The notes: generated by a model from the letters alone, not told the origin. Positions 10,005 to 19,649 are shown, numbered from the stretch's first letter. The stretch is 19,649 nucleotides of DNA from Nephromyces sp. MM_2019 (GCA_015657535.1 JADHZB010000466.1:1-19649); one strand, 5' to 3'. Made by a program: numbers and translations.

Positions 10005-10380
10005 TTAGCATATAGAGGACTTCATATATTATTTGCAAGCGATGGAAACATACAGGCAACATTCATAAACGCGGAAATGCATGTATGGTGTATGCGTGTT
10101 GGGTTGTGCATACGATAACCTTAAGAGAAAGAACAGGAATATCTAATTATGCAAAATTACAGCCTATGGGCAGCTATACAAGTTGCACTGTTTTGACTTC
10201 GTTTCATAAAATAGAATATGTGCTTCGGAGAAATGTCCAACATTTTTTGTATCTTTGCAATAGAGCAAGACCCTAAGTACTTTACAGGTCATAGGTCACA
10301 CACCAGATAACAAAAGAACCATTAAAACATTAAGTATTGCAATTACTGAAATTTATCAGCAAAGAGGCTGGTAAACAAAG
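10005..10380 (+). pseudogene. Copia reverse transcriptase remnant
   Basis: From 10005 the frame reads LAYRGLHILFASDGNIQATF followed by INAEM, which fits the region around D-V-K-x-A-F-L-N-G-x-L of copia reverse transcriptase; VWCMR follows where VYM-x-Q is usual. After two stops the same frame gives KEQEYLIMQNYSLWAAIQVA, which fits KLx-KSLYGLKQAP. A shifted frame at about 10290-10380 reads PDNKRTIKTLSIAITEI, fitting the stretch just after the catalytic YVDD, but the Asp pair itself is not preserved. At least one frameshift and several stops break the domain. Confidence 0.68.
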
Positions 10381-10729
10381 TTTAATGTTTTTTTTCCGCA
10401 ATCTGCAAGTAGTTATGTACCGCTAGAAAAGCATCAAGGACGTACATGCGATAATTTTAATGTTACTCCTTTAACATTTGGATGGCATCTCATATTATAA
10501 ACTGGAAACTTTCATATCATGTTCAATGAAGTAGTCACGCAAGATATGCAATCTCACCTAAGTTTTTCAAGCAGCCTACCATTCGCAGTTACTTAGATGT
10601 TGCATAAACGGGGGAAATTGTTAGAAACTGTAGATACCAATAGTTTATGCGCGACTCTTTGCTAAATGCAAGCAGAATACCGCTAATAGGATCCTTTAAT
10701 GAATCAAAACAGACACACGTCGTTAAATG

Positions 10730-11321
10730 AGGCCTTCATAGATACTTCTAGCTTGGCCTAATTTAACTTCACTTGCAGAAGTTTCCACAGTTAACCATAT
10801 TTCTTCTCATATAATCTAAGCTTTTTCATGGTAGGCAGAGTGTAATCTGAAATGTTTGCAGGTAGTTTCCTTATAGCTCCCGCGCCATCTTGCAGGCGGC
10901 ATAAAGCCTTGACTGCGAAAGTTCAAAAGTCATGAAGGAGCTTGCTGTGCTCGAGAAATAAAGTACGAACCAGACATGTTTAGTAAAGAACTTTCTTTTG
11001 TAGCAACACCGGCTTCTTGGTAATAGTTACCTCTGCCTTACAATGTACAGGGTTTGAACAAAATATTGGAGTAACTGAGTTTCACCTAACTTTCAGCTAG
11101 TAAGATAGTATCCATGGCAAGAGAATGCTATAGCCTTTAGACTCTGTACCAATCAAATATTTCTTTCATTTTATTTAGCAAGGTATAGATTTATGTACCC
11201 CAATACGAATTCGTCTACGGTTTATCCATGGACTCGAAGGTTCTGCATACCTGATAATTATTATGCGGAAATTTTCACTATATTCATAAGAGGGTTGGTG
11301 GAACGAAAAGATGCTGCGTAA
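10730..11321 (+). pseudogene. Copia RNase H remnant
   Basis: At 10731 the frame reads GLHRYF, stop, LGLI, fitting the V-L-R-Y-L-K-G-T-x-x-x-G-L-x-Y motif that leads into RNase H. From 11109 to 11321 there is an uninterrupted 70-codon frame. It contains ENAIAFRLCTN (compare D-N-x-S-A-I-x-L-x-x-N-P), LARYRFMY (compare T-K-H-I-D-V-R-Y-H-F) and IPDNYYAEIFT (compare V-P-T-x-x-x-x-A-D-I-F-T-K). The distance from the RYLKGT-like to the ADIFT-like motif is about 174 residues, normal for copia. The terminal stop at 11319-11321 is where the polyprotein would be expected to end. Confidence 0.68.
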
Positions 11322-11399
11322 AGTTCCAGTAAGCTGGAACTCTTTCTCATTATCGACAGCTAAAAGAAGATTATACTTGAATTTCAGTAGCCAACTAGA

Positions 11400-12524
11400 A
11401 AAACCAATTCATTGCCAATCGCTGAAAAAATTTAAAACCGCACAATCATGGTAAATTCTTTCATCATTGGCTTTAGCAGAAGCCTTAAGGTATTACACGG
11501 CCCTTACTTATGATAGTAGAGTAAGAAAGTGAACTTAACGGCTGCCAGGGGTAGGCATACCATTTCAAAATTTAATAAAGGAAGCAAAGACAAAAGAAGT
11601 GGCACGCAGCAGTAATTCAAAGTAACGAGTAAACCCGTTTTCGAACCCGCAAGCATAGGTATCCCGTGAACAAGCGCAAAACGAAGGCAGCAGCGCACTT
11701 TGTCTGAGTATGAAACAACGCCAGTACGCAAATCCAGAAGTATAAAAGAAGCGCTGAAAGCTGATGAAACTATGAAGTTGCCTCCCTGCTTTTCCCACTT
11801 GTTGATAAGATAGAGCTACATAGAGTTAACATGTTTGCTGAATTTCGCGCTAATACTACATTTAACTGTGTTTTGTGTGCAGGCAGTCAAAATTTAAAAA
11901 TAAAGTCTTAAAATTGACTTTCTATCAGAAGCGCATAGACGTTATATCATCTCTCAAGGTAAACTACCATCAAAGTTGCTTCTGCCCTCACTCAAACTAT
12001 AGAAACTTAGCAGGGACTTCTCAATTTCGGCAGGTACTTGAACTATTGGTCGATTAGTCCACTTTAAAATGCTAGTTTTGACAGAAAACTCCAAATTTTG
12101 AAAGAAATCTTCAATTAAAAAAAAACCCCAAATTTTTGAGCAAAAATTCATATCTACCAGCACAGGCTCAACACGACCCAGCTTCGTAGCTTCAGCCCTC
12201 CTAACACCCTCAAAGGTTTACAAATAAAGCAAACTAGCTGTCGAAATTAGTATCAGCACCCCAAGTGGACTGAAATATTATCGATTCCCTCTAAAAAAAC
12301 TAAAATCGCCAATCATTTCATCTCGCTATATCCCAAAAAAGGACCTTTTATTTAATTTAGCAAGCAGGCGTACTGCAACTAATGGGCTTTTCATTTAACT
12401 TTTTATGACTTTCAAATTCCAGTTTTTTCCCGGGACGATTTTCTGATATTTTTGAATAGAAAAGACAAGCCATTCAATGAGCTGACTTCACCTAAAATTC
12501 TTCATCAAAATAATCTTGCCTTGA
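11400..12524. other. Intergenic stretch, 3' flank of PARP; no gene seen
   Basis: No open frame here resembles a known protein. The left part should contain the 3' LTR of the copia remnant, but I found no convincing copy of upstream sequence. The right part must contain the PARP 3' UTR; the only AATAAA on the minus strand that I noted nearby is at 12352-12347, about 170 bases after the stop, and its use is uncertain. Confidence 0.5.
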
Positions 12525-12662
12525 TTAATCGAGGGCTGATAAAGTGTTGAACGAAAACTCCAGACAAACTACATATTTTATTCGGACTTGCGAGTTCGAA
12601 TATACCACATATTCATTGTATAGTAACGTTGGTGTATTGTTTCCATTCGTTGACTTTTCAGC
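12525..12662 (-). CDS. PARP visible exon 9, last exon (catalytic Glu)
   Basis: Forty-five codons plus [23 protein letters not shown] then [20 protein letters not shown] and LSALD. It contains the Glu required for poly(ADP-ribose) chain growth, and the final strand ([12 protein letters not shown], compare QVRMRYLLKVQF). The tail is slightly longer than the usual FNFLQLW end. The acceptor is CTTTTTCAG. Confidence 0.96.
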   Translation of the reverse strand, partial: AEKSTNGNNTPTLLYNEYVVYSNSQVRIKYVVCLEFSFNTLSALD

Positions 12663-15600
12663 CTGAAAAAGAAAGATTGAAGATTTCGATATATCCCCTA
12701 GAATCAACCAGTGGAGACATTGGGAAAGTTTAGGAATCGGTTTCAGGAGACAGCATATTTTAAAAATTCTTAGCAGCACACAAAAATCTTCAAATAGCAA
12801 AGGCGTACGCTTCTCGATAAAAGCAAAAATGTGCTATTCATTAATCAAACTTAGAATCATTTAAGAAGGTCAACTAACATAGAGTATATAAAAGCGCACA
12901 ATGTTAGTTTGAAGGCACACATTTAGACGGAGGCAAAAATCTATATAAAACGAGTTTGAAGTGCTCTAAGCTACAAAATTCGAAATTTGGCTCCCACTTC
13001 TTTTATATATACGTAAAGCTAATAAAAAATCCATACAAAATGAGCCAAAGCTGCCTTAAATTCTACTAATTGAAATTTTCTGCTTGATTGTATATAATCA
13101 AAGTTAACAGTGCATAACCACAAAAAATAAAGCAAAATTTGGCAGCAACTTACGGGGGAGCAACACCTAATACATAAGTTACAACGGATAAGCTAACTTT
13201 AAAATTTTTTTTTTCAATGTTCAACAAAGTAAGGTCAGCGGGAAAATGGGTGTATATTTAAAGATTTCCAGGAGGGAGAATAAGAACAAGCCGCACAAAA
13301 ATTTACGCACACACAATCCCAAATCCACACGGAGACACAATTTTACTCATACGCACTCCCAAACCTACACATAATGAATACATTCCATGTAAACAATTTT
13401 CAATCTTGAACAAAATAACTTTATACTTATATGTGCTCAGACAGGGGTAAAGTTTTGCCTTCATCCGGAAAATAAAAGCTTTCCAGAAAGCAGATAAAAA
13501 CATACCATAGCAAGGGCTTCATTATTCTTAATAGGCTTCCCACTAGGTACTTTTACTTTATGATTATTAACGGAGGTAATAAACACATGTTCATCAGGGT
13601 CTGGGTGCGATGCCCCTAGGCCAAAAGTGCTATGAAAGCCTACAAGAAGAAGCAAAAGTTTTTATATCTTAGCACAGCCGCAAGCACATGACAGGAGAAA
13701 CCGGGTTTTAAAAAAGAGCTAAAACACACACACACTTTACAAAGCGATCAATATGAGGTTAAGGTACCAGTATCAAGCAGAGCTTTTACAAGGGAAAAGA
13801 ATTTCTTCAACTTTGAGTTGCAGGCATATGTCTTTGCTACATTATGTGGGAAATGCGAAGAAGAATTTGTGCTATCTTAACCAGCAAATCCATCACATAT
13901 ATAATCAGGGCAATAGATATGACGAATTTGATTGAAAATCGCAGTTTTTCAATGAGAATATCTAGTAACGAGAATGCCTAGCATAACAAAAGCTTCAAAG
14001 CACACCAAAATGCTACTTTAGAGGAAGCAGCGACATCTCAATCTCCCAAATAACTTCACCACAAAGAGTATCAAAGGAAGCTTTAAAAGATAAACTCGGA
14101 GACATAGAGAGCAGAAGGCAAACACCCAGGATACCCACCACTAAACACACTAAAAAACGAGTATAACCACAACCTTACCAGCATTCAAATGCATTTCAAA
14201 GTAAACCTGTTTTTAAAAACATCAAAAAAAGCGATTTTGACACACAGAAAATACCATTTTTAGCACAGTTTTCCTTGGCATCTGCATCTGCCTCTAATCT
14301 CACGTAAGGATTACCCAAAGCAACCTCGCATAATAGCACTACACCCTTTGGATCTTTTGGCGTAGCAAAGCAGTAATTTGATGATTTGCTAACCTAAAAA
14401 CACGTTGAATAATTTGAAGAAAATAAACATCTAATTTTGAGGAAGAAACCCCTTCAGAAGAGTTTTAATATGCTCTTATTAACATTTCCTCCTCCTATTA
14501 TATATTATACTTTAGATTCGTCAGAAAAAAAAACTGTTGGCTTGAAGGAAGAGCAATATAGAATCTGCAAAGCTCAGGAAGAAGCTCCGAAATATAAGCA
14601 GAACTACACAAAAAAAAAATGTGTGTAATGACTGCAATAGCCGAGGAATAGTTTAAATGCTGTTATAATATTCATTAAAATTAGTTATATGAAATATTAT
14701 AATATTTTTATGATTTAAATAGTAAACTTATTAATACAAAATATATTCTTCTAAAACATTGAGATCTTCACGCTGAAGTTTGCCGTTTTTTGGATGCAAA
14801 GAGCTGTTTTCTGTGAAAAAGTGGGATATTTTGTGTAAATCTCCTGGGACAAAAAGATGAAATTTTCACTAGAAAAGCACATGAGACAACACGGCATCCA
14901 ATTGGAGAAAAAATCAACAAAATATCCTGGAATAACAGCATTTTTAGGAGTAATGGGATTGGAAAGGGGTAATTTGAAAGGCATTGCATTCATCAGCTTT
15001 TTGGAGGCTCACACACGCAAACATGAGCGTAGAAAAATAACGCTTTTAGAGGTATTGCACTAATTTAAGCAGTACATACACAAGTGAGATTACGCCACCC
15101 TTTATAATGAAATCAATGTTTCCTGAATAATCAAGAAAATAAAGCAAACAGTGGATGAAAATGTATTCTCTGCATGAAAATTTCTAGGAATTCAGATACC
15201 AACGAATTTACTTAATTTGTGGGACAATTTGAGCGTAAATACGGCTTGAATTTCGATTTTCAATAGAAAATACTATCGAATATGTGCTTCACAAGACACA
15301 AGTGTCACGCACACAAAACTGCCAGAAAAAAAACATTTTCTAAAGAAAAATTCATCGGAGAAGTTTTACTTTACACACAAGAAAATTCGGATATTTTTCA
15401 TATCCTTTAACCTGGAAATGATCAAAAAGCACAAAATTCTCATACATTTATTGATAAATTTTCACCAAAAAAGCATTAGAATTTACACGTTGAAAGCATA
15501 TGCTTATAGTTTTCAATATACGTAGCTCTTTATAGAGTTTTGCGCTATCCACTGGAGGCTATAAACATGAAATAAAAGCAGGAAAATTGCTTCAAAAAAC

Positions 15601-18600
15601 ATCCAAAAAACTGCAAGAAAAGAAGATTTCTTTGAAACTAACTAAGTCTGCGAAATAGATGCCTTTTCCAAACATAAAGCCTGTCGTTAAAGCTTGTGGA
15701 GGAGCGATGCGTAAGCCTTGGGATAAGATACCACACCAATTAGTCTGTTGGAAAAAAATAAATTTAGTATAGTCTGCAGAGCGAACAAGGCTAATACTTA
15801 CTAGGATGGCTGAGGCGTGAAGGAAGGGTGGGTGCTCGGCCATTTTTATACGTAAAAATTACTTCGCTCACGCACACAACACTGATGGTAACTAGATCGA
15901 GATATACGTGCAACTCAAGAAGGAACACTTTTAAACACATTCACAATCAGTTTCAAAAACCAGAGACACACACACAGCTATTAGTAGACAACTGTACACA
16001 GACACACATCGCAAAAGCAGATAAAAACACACATTAGTCCATACGGATATGCAAATGAGGCTCACACACACACGGACACACAGATAAAAAAAATAAGCGA
16101 TCATGATGCGAGCTACACCTTCTTACTCCTTTCTAAAGATGCTCAAAAGATACAACCCCTTACGACGCTACCAACACACAATTATACCTCATTTTATTCA
16201 TTTTATTTTACGCATACACTAAAAGCACCACGAAACTGAGTGCTCACCTACCAACTTTGAGCCATGCCAAAGAAGCATATTATTGCCTATTGAAGAATCA
16301 AAGGCTTCATGTTCCTTCGACTTAAAAGCAGAAAAGACCCTGGAAATCTTCAAAGTATATGTATTGTGTGTGGGTGCATGAGTATTCTTCACCATTTTTG
16401 CAATCATTGCAAAATCCTCAGAATCTTCAGCTAAGGGCTGCGAATAGAGCCGAAAAAAAAAACGATTGAAGGAGATGAAACGCACACAGACACGCACTCC
16501 ATCAACGTATAAAGGGAAGAAAAAAAAAGCGAATTTTGCTGAAAACTACTTCATGAAGCGCTTGCTTCTAAAGAAAGAGATATGCTACATTTTCGTAAGT
16601 TTAAAACATAAAAAATTGCTAAAAAATCCCAGACGAGGTGCTAGAAATGTTTAAATAAGGAATAGATGCTTGAAATTGCAAAAAAAACAAAAATACGCAA
16701 AATTTGAGCAAATAAAACTAAGAAAAAGAACAAGAGGAAAAACTAAATCAGAAACAAGATTCAATCAAAAGATTCAAAACAACTCTCTTCAAACACCTGC
16801 CTAAGAATATATACACTGCAGCACAGGCTATGAAAACTCATGCAAAAATTCCAAGAAAAAAAACCAATCAAAATGGGGAAAAAGAAATCCACACACACCC
16901 AAAATGCAGTGAAACCATCAGCAAAAAAGAAGGCTCTGAAGCGAGAAATCTTCAAAAGCACACACGCACATACTTACCGTAAGAGTGCAATTTAATTTTT
17001 CATATTCAATTTCAATTTTATCTTTCGCTGATGTCTTCATAATCGCTTCATCCATAATGGAATTAGCCACTGAAATCTTTCGAAAAACATAGTCAAAAAG
17101 ACGAAGATTGAATCTTCAAGCATACAAATGCACTTAATATGCTGAAAAAAAGCGAAGTCAGCCAGCAAAAGGGATTTTGTGTGAGTTCCACACAGTAGAG
17201 CAACCTCGAAAGAGCTAGTAGTGATGCTGCCATCTTCACATAACTTTCATCCGAAAAATCTGCTGCAGAAATACTCATGAAATGAAGATCACACATACAA
17301 ACACACGTGACATGTGTAGCAAATTTATTCAGCAAGAGGCATAGCAACTCAAATGGTTCCCACACACCAAAAACCAAATTTATATCAGTGCACACACAAA
17401 GTTTCGGGTAAATACACAGTGCACAAAGCAACACACAAAAAGTTTCATATGAACGCCCACACACAGTCCTTAGAAATGTACAAACACCACAAAAAATTCC
17501 ACACACCTGCAAAGATGCTAATCTAATCGCTACCCAACTGAACCATACAAAAGCAAGAAACTAGTAGAGTGAAGATATTTGAGCAGCTGGGAAACACACA
17601 CATCTCTTTATTTCATCAGAAAAATCTTCAGATTCTCTATTTTTTGAACAAATTTCCTTATCAACACGAAATTTACTGTAAAAAAGAAATAAAAAGATGC
17701 ATCAACATGCAACCCCAGACACACACTTTCTCTCATTCCTCACAACAACAAAATATATCACGTTTCTGCACAATATTTCGCTAATTTTTGATGTTTTGTA
17801 ACCGTTTCTTCAAGCACTTTAATAAAAATTTTCGAGAAAAAAATAAACAGTCTAAAGAAGCACACAAAACACACGTAAAATCGTGCTTAAACACAAAAAA
17901 AAGAGCAATAAACCGACCTCAAGCAGATCTTCCAAAATCTGCGTTTCCTTTGAAAGTTGAGCTAAAGTGTCAATCATTGGAGGAACATCTTTCACCGTGA
18001 AAATGTGGGGAATTGTGTTGAAATACCTATTGCTCGTATCAAGAATTTGTAACCTAAAAAACGCAAAAAAAGGAGGATTTCCAGTGTTTTCTTCGTACGC
18101 GCAAGAAGAGGAATCTTTCACTAGTATTCCTGTGTTGTAAGCTGCTTAAAATAAGCACAAAACTACATTTTAAGAATTTTCCCTTCAGTCGATTTTACGA
18201 AAAAAAAAAAAAAAAGAGAGCGTTATCTTCATAATATCCTTTCAAGAAAAGGAAAAATCGAGAGATATAGCAGTGCAAAGGATAGCACAGAAAGGTTTGC
18301 TGTTCCGTTTTTTTAATACTGAGGATCTAAAAAAATCCACCCAACAGAAACATATCACAGTAATGAGGCAAAAACTTTTCGCACACACACGATGATTCGT
18401 GCTTACACACACCGGAGGGTTCACCAAAGAAGATGGCGAAGCTTTCAAGGACTTTGAAAAAGAAAAAAAGATGAAAAAGAGCAAAAAACGTCAAAAAAAA
18501 GCAGGAAATATCAATAATTTCAAGAATTAGGGGGTCCAAAGCATGCACAAGGAAAGACTCAAGAAACCGGACTTTTTGGAATATGTGTGTGTGTGTGTGT

Positions 18601-19628
18601 GTGCGATACATACTTGTGTGCGATGCATACTTGTGTGTGAAGTATAGGCTTTCAAAATAAAAAACACAAGAAGTTACTCAAAAGTTCAACTCAATTATTC
18701 CAAGAAAGAGTGTAGCTCACTTCAGTTTCGCAGCATTTACAGCAGATTTCTTTTCAGAATTCCCAGTATTTCCGTGGTATTCCACTATAAGTGGAAGCAG
18801 TTCCTACACACAAAAACAAATGCTTGTTGCAGATGAGATTTAGCTGAACCGATGAAGACATATGACTTTAGCAATACGTCAATTTGGAGAAGTCAGCTCG
18901 CGAATTTCATGAAGAAGAGCGGATTTTTAGGAAACAAATCCGCTCTTCTTCATGAAATTCGCGAGCTGACTTCTCTTATTAAATAAAGCACTCAAAACGA
19001 GCGCAAGAAGCAGTAACAAACATTCAAAACATGGCTTAACACGGAGTAAGGAGATGTATTTACACTCAGTGAATAGCTTAAAATTGTAGAGGGGTCAACA
19101 GTATCTTTCACACACGTAAAAACTGGAATTCAGACGAGAGATGCCAGAAGGCCTTCCAAAGACTACACAACACACATATGGTTTAGGCTTTGGGGTTTTC
19201 ACAAGGTAAGAAATAATGGGACCCTAACAAACTATATACAGCAGCAAGAAGCGATGCACACTACTTCTATGAGCTATCAAGTATGGAAGAAACGCTCAGC
19301 ATGGTCATTCTTGGGTGCACTCATGCTTAGCTTAGGTGTGTGTGTAGCTCTGGAAAAGCTTTATGAGCAGAAATATTTTGCAATAAACACAAAAGGAGTT
19401 ACCCTCAGCAAGCTATAGCCTTTACTAATCCTTGTTTGAGAAATGGACCCTAGAGGCATGTGCCTAATGCTGATATTAGAATCCTTCAGCATCCTTTCAA
19501 ACATCTTTATGTCGAAGATCAGCGATATAAATTCTCGCACCGCATCAGGCAATAAATCAGATTGTGTTTCTGTATACTGGATGATGCTCTGCTCCTTGAT
19601 AAGTTGTTTTTTCACTTCATCTGGTTCT
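12525..19628 (-). CDS. Poly(ADP-ribose) polymerase, 3' nine exons (regulatory and catalytic domains)
   Basis: Nine exons give about 414 residues. Exons in transcript order: 19628-19403, 18803-18721, 18053-17918, 17076-16978, 16437-16252, 15744-15643, 14393-14255, 13639-13506, 12662-12525. The first three and part of the fourth form the PARP helical regulatory domain ([49 protein letters not shown]). The remainder is the ADP-ribosyltransferase domain. The triad is complete: His in LLWHGS (codon 16266-16264), Tyr in GKGIYFADL (15657-15655), Glu in LLYNEYVVY (12614-12612). The Glu is the residue that permits chain elongation, so a true polymerase is expected, using NAD+ in the nucleus. VKNTHAPTH and SNSQVRIKY resemble PARP2 rather than PARP1. 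The WGR and DNA-binding parts lie beyond the right edge. All donors are GT and acceptors AG. Confidence 0.95.
13506..13639 (-). CDS. PARP visible exon 8
   Basis: Two bases complete a Gly codon from the previous exon, then [20 protein letters not shown] and on to [11 protein letters not shown]. It matches the GKHSxKGLGKTxPDP region of PARPs; the first Lys of KHS is Phe here. The acceptor is CTTGTAG and the donor GTATGT. The following intron (13505-12663, 843 nt) contains two diverged copies of a roughly 40-bp stretch (about 12936 and 13024). Confidence 0.93.
14255..14393 (-). CDS. PARP visible exon 7
   Basis: Reads [20 protein letters not shown] then [20 protein letters not shown] and ENCAKN plus one base. 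It contains SKSSNYC (SKSANYC in animals) and LLCEVALGN (LLGEVALGN). Nothing seen in this exon suggests inactivation. The acceptor is TTTTTAG and the donor GTATTT. This exon is short enough to escape simple open-frame searches. The following intron is 14254-13640 (615 nt). Confidence 0.95.
15643..15744 (-). CDS. PARP visible exon 6 (catalytic Tyr)
   Basis: Thirty-four codons, [20 protein letters not shown] then [14 protein letters not shown], make the most conserved block of the family with the catalytic Tyr. It begins and ends in phase 0 (acceptor CCAACAG, donor GTTAGT). The following intron (15642-14394, 1249 nt) is the longest visible. I see no gene in it, only an AT-rich 16-bp palindrome at 14692-14707. 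Confidence 0.96.
16252..16437 (-). CDS. PARP visible exon 5 (catalytic His)
   Basis: Sixty-two codons run from [20 protein letters not shown] to [11 protein letters not shown]. It contains the start of the ART fold and the NAD+-binding His in the LLWHGS motif. APTH after KNTH is as in PARP2. The donor is the GTAGGT right after the Leu codon; using the next GT (GTGAGC) would bring a stop into the following exon. The following intron (16251-15745, 507 nt) has a strong CA cluster at about 15860-16080. Confidence 0.95.
16978..17076 (-). CDS. PARP visible exon 4
   Basis: Thirty-three codons read [20 protein letters not shown] then [13 protein letters not shown], matching the IEVAYSLL helix and NYEKLKT of PARP1 at the junction of the helical and catalytic domains. 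The acceptor used is CGAAAG; a better-looking TTTCAG lies 7 bases inside the exon but would break the frame. The donor is GTAAGT. The following intron (16977-16438, 540 nt) shows nothing recognisable beyond A/T-rich sequence and CA runs. Confidence 0.88.
17918..18053 (-). CDS. PARP visible exon 3
   Basis: The first base completes the Lys codon left open by the previous exon. It then reads [20 protein letters not shown] and ends TQILEDLLE, the helical-domain segment matching ILDLSNRFYTLIPHDFG and the LDNLLD helix of PARP1. It ends in phase 0 at GTCGGT, a weak donor, but no better GT keeps the alignment. The following intron (17917-17077, 841 nt) is dense in CA runs on the plus strand, so the transcript reads UG-rich. 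Confidence 0.92.
18584..18632. repeat. GT microsatellite followed by 17-bp tandem duplication
   Basis: A GT run of about 19 bases leads into two 17-bp units, GTGTGCGATACATACTT (18599-18615) and GTGTGCGATGCATACTT (18616-18632), that differ at one base. They lie in a PARP intron. The plus strand reads GT here, opposite to most other runs in this gene, which read CA. Confidence 0.85.
18721..18803 (-). CDS. PARP visible exon 2
   Basis: This 83-nt exon begins in phase 0 after a GTGTAG acceptor and reads [20 protein letters not shown] then AVNAAKL plus two bases. It corresponds to the helix and linker before the ILDLSNRFY motif of other PARPs. The Ser/Lys linker is longer than in human PARP1. The donor is GTGAGC. 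The following intron (18720-18054, 667 nt) holds a GT run, a 17-bp duplication and a long A run at about 18203-18217. Confidence 0.85.
18887..18975. repeat. Perfect 40-bp inverted repeat, 9-nt loop (hairpin)
   Basis: Arms 18887-18926 and 18936-18975 are exact reverse complements over 40 bases, with the loop TTAGGAAAC between them. The hairpin lies within the PARP intron upstream of visible exon 2, 83 nt before that exon in the transcript. The absence of any mismatch implies a very recent origin, selection for pairing, or an artefact of DNA amplification or assembly. I see no target-site duplication in the flanks (CAATTTG on the left, TTATTAAA on the right). Confidence 0.95.
19403..19628 (-). 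CDS. PARP visible exon 1 (helical domain, start)
   Basis: Reads [20 protein letters not shown] and onward to [10 protein letters not shown]. It covers the first helices of the PARP regulatory domain ([23 protein letters not shown]). The acceptor is TTTTAG at 19629, although an alternative AG two bases later is possible. The donor is GTAACT at 19402. The frame has a GTG near its beginning that is not a start. The following intron (19402-18804, 599 nt) contains the perfect hairpin described separately and scattered CA runs. Confidence 0.9.
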
Positions 19629-19649
19629 CTAAAATACGGAAAAAAAAAA

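Larger units (their letters stand above)
7250..11400 (+). mobile_element. Decayed Ty1/copia-type LTR retrotransposon (boundaries approximate)
   Basis: Translated plus-strand fragments match copia polyprotein landmarks in the canonical order integrase, reverse transcriptase, RNase H. PQQNGV is at 8864, an AF-x-N-x-E like motif (ATFINAEM) at 10056, SLW-x3-Q at 10161, and an I-P-x4-A-E-I-F-T motif near 11247-11280. Spacing fits the family: from the Phe of the FLNG-like motif to SLY-like is 33 residues against about 32 usually, and from PQQNG to FLNG is about 400 residues. Stops and frame changes separate the pieces, so it is dead. gag and protease cannot be recognised in 7250-8250. I found no LTR pair, primer-binding site or target duplication, so both ends are estimates from typical domain sizes. 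Confidence 0.68.

Noticed and set aside
14751..15063. Small open frames on both strands in the longest PARP intron
   Set aside because: Each is 68-80 codons with no domain similarity; flanking PARP exons join in phase across the whole interval.
17093..17512. 139-codon minus-strand open frame within the PARP gene
   Set aside because: It is Cys/Val-rich from TG runs, has no PARP similarity, and visible exons 3 and 4 join directly in frame without it.

Overview
The window is nuclear DNA of a eukaryote. The two genes I can support are both on the minus strand and are split by GT-AG introns. Intron and UTR-like DNA is full of CA/TG dinucleotide runs, the proteins carry long Ser-rich and Glu-rich low-complexity stretches, and there are no bacterial operon features. 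I cannot place the organism more closely than an intron-bearing, moderately AT-rich eukaryote, probably a protist.

Left part (1-5941): one large gene, not two. A 2.4 kb open frame starting with ATG (5941 to 3541) ends at a GTAAGT donor. A 2.76 kb open frame has no ATG at its left boundary; instead it starts right after a TTTCTTAG acceptor. Joined across a 703-nt intron, the phases fit exactly, because the codon split by the intron becomes ATG. The predicted product is at least about 1.7 kDa-thousand residues (roughly 1,718 aa), is Ser/Glu-rich, has a 60-residue Glu/Pro tract, and ends in an F-box-like segment followed by what may be the start of leucine-rich repeats. It probably continues beyond the left edge, where a 23-bp minisatellite begins.

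Middle part (5942-12524): no intact gene. It holds a heavily decayed Ty1/copia retrotransposon on the plus strand. Integrase (PQQNGV), reverse transcriptase and RNase H/'ADIFT'-like motifs occur in the right order and at the right spacing but are broken by stops and frameshifts. A 37-bp tandem repeat array and an inverted repeat sit where the integrase core should be. LTRs were not recognised.

Right part (12525-19649): the 3' nine exons of a poly(ADP-ribose) polymerase gene, giving the helical regulatory domain and the complete ART catalytic domain with its His-Tyr-Glu triad. All eight visible splice junctions keep frame. The 5' exons lie beyond the right edge. The intron before the second visible exon carries a perfect 40-bp hairpin with a 9-nt loop, the most unusual structural element in the window.

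No functional link between the two genes is shown by the sequence. An F-box protein would act in ubiquitin ligase substrate choice and PARP in DNA-damage signalling, but their closeness here may be chance.
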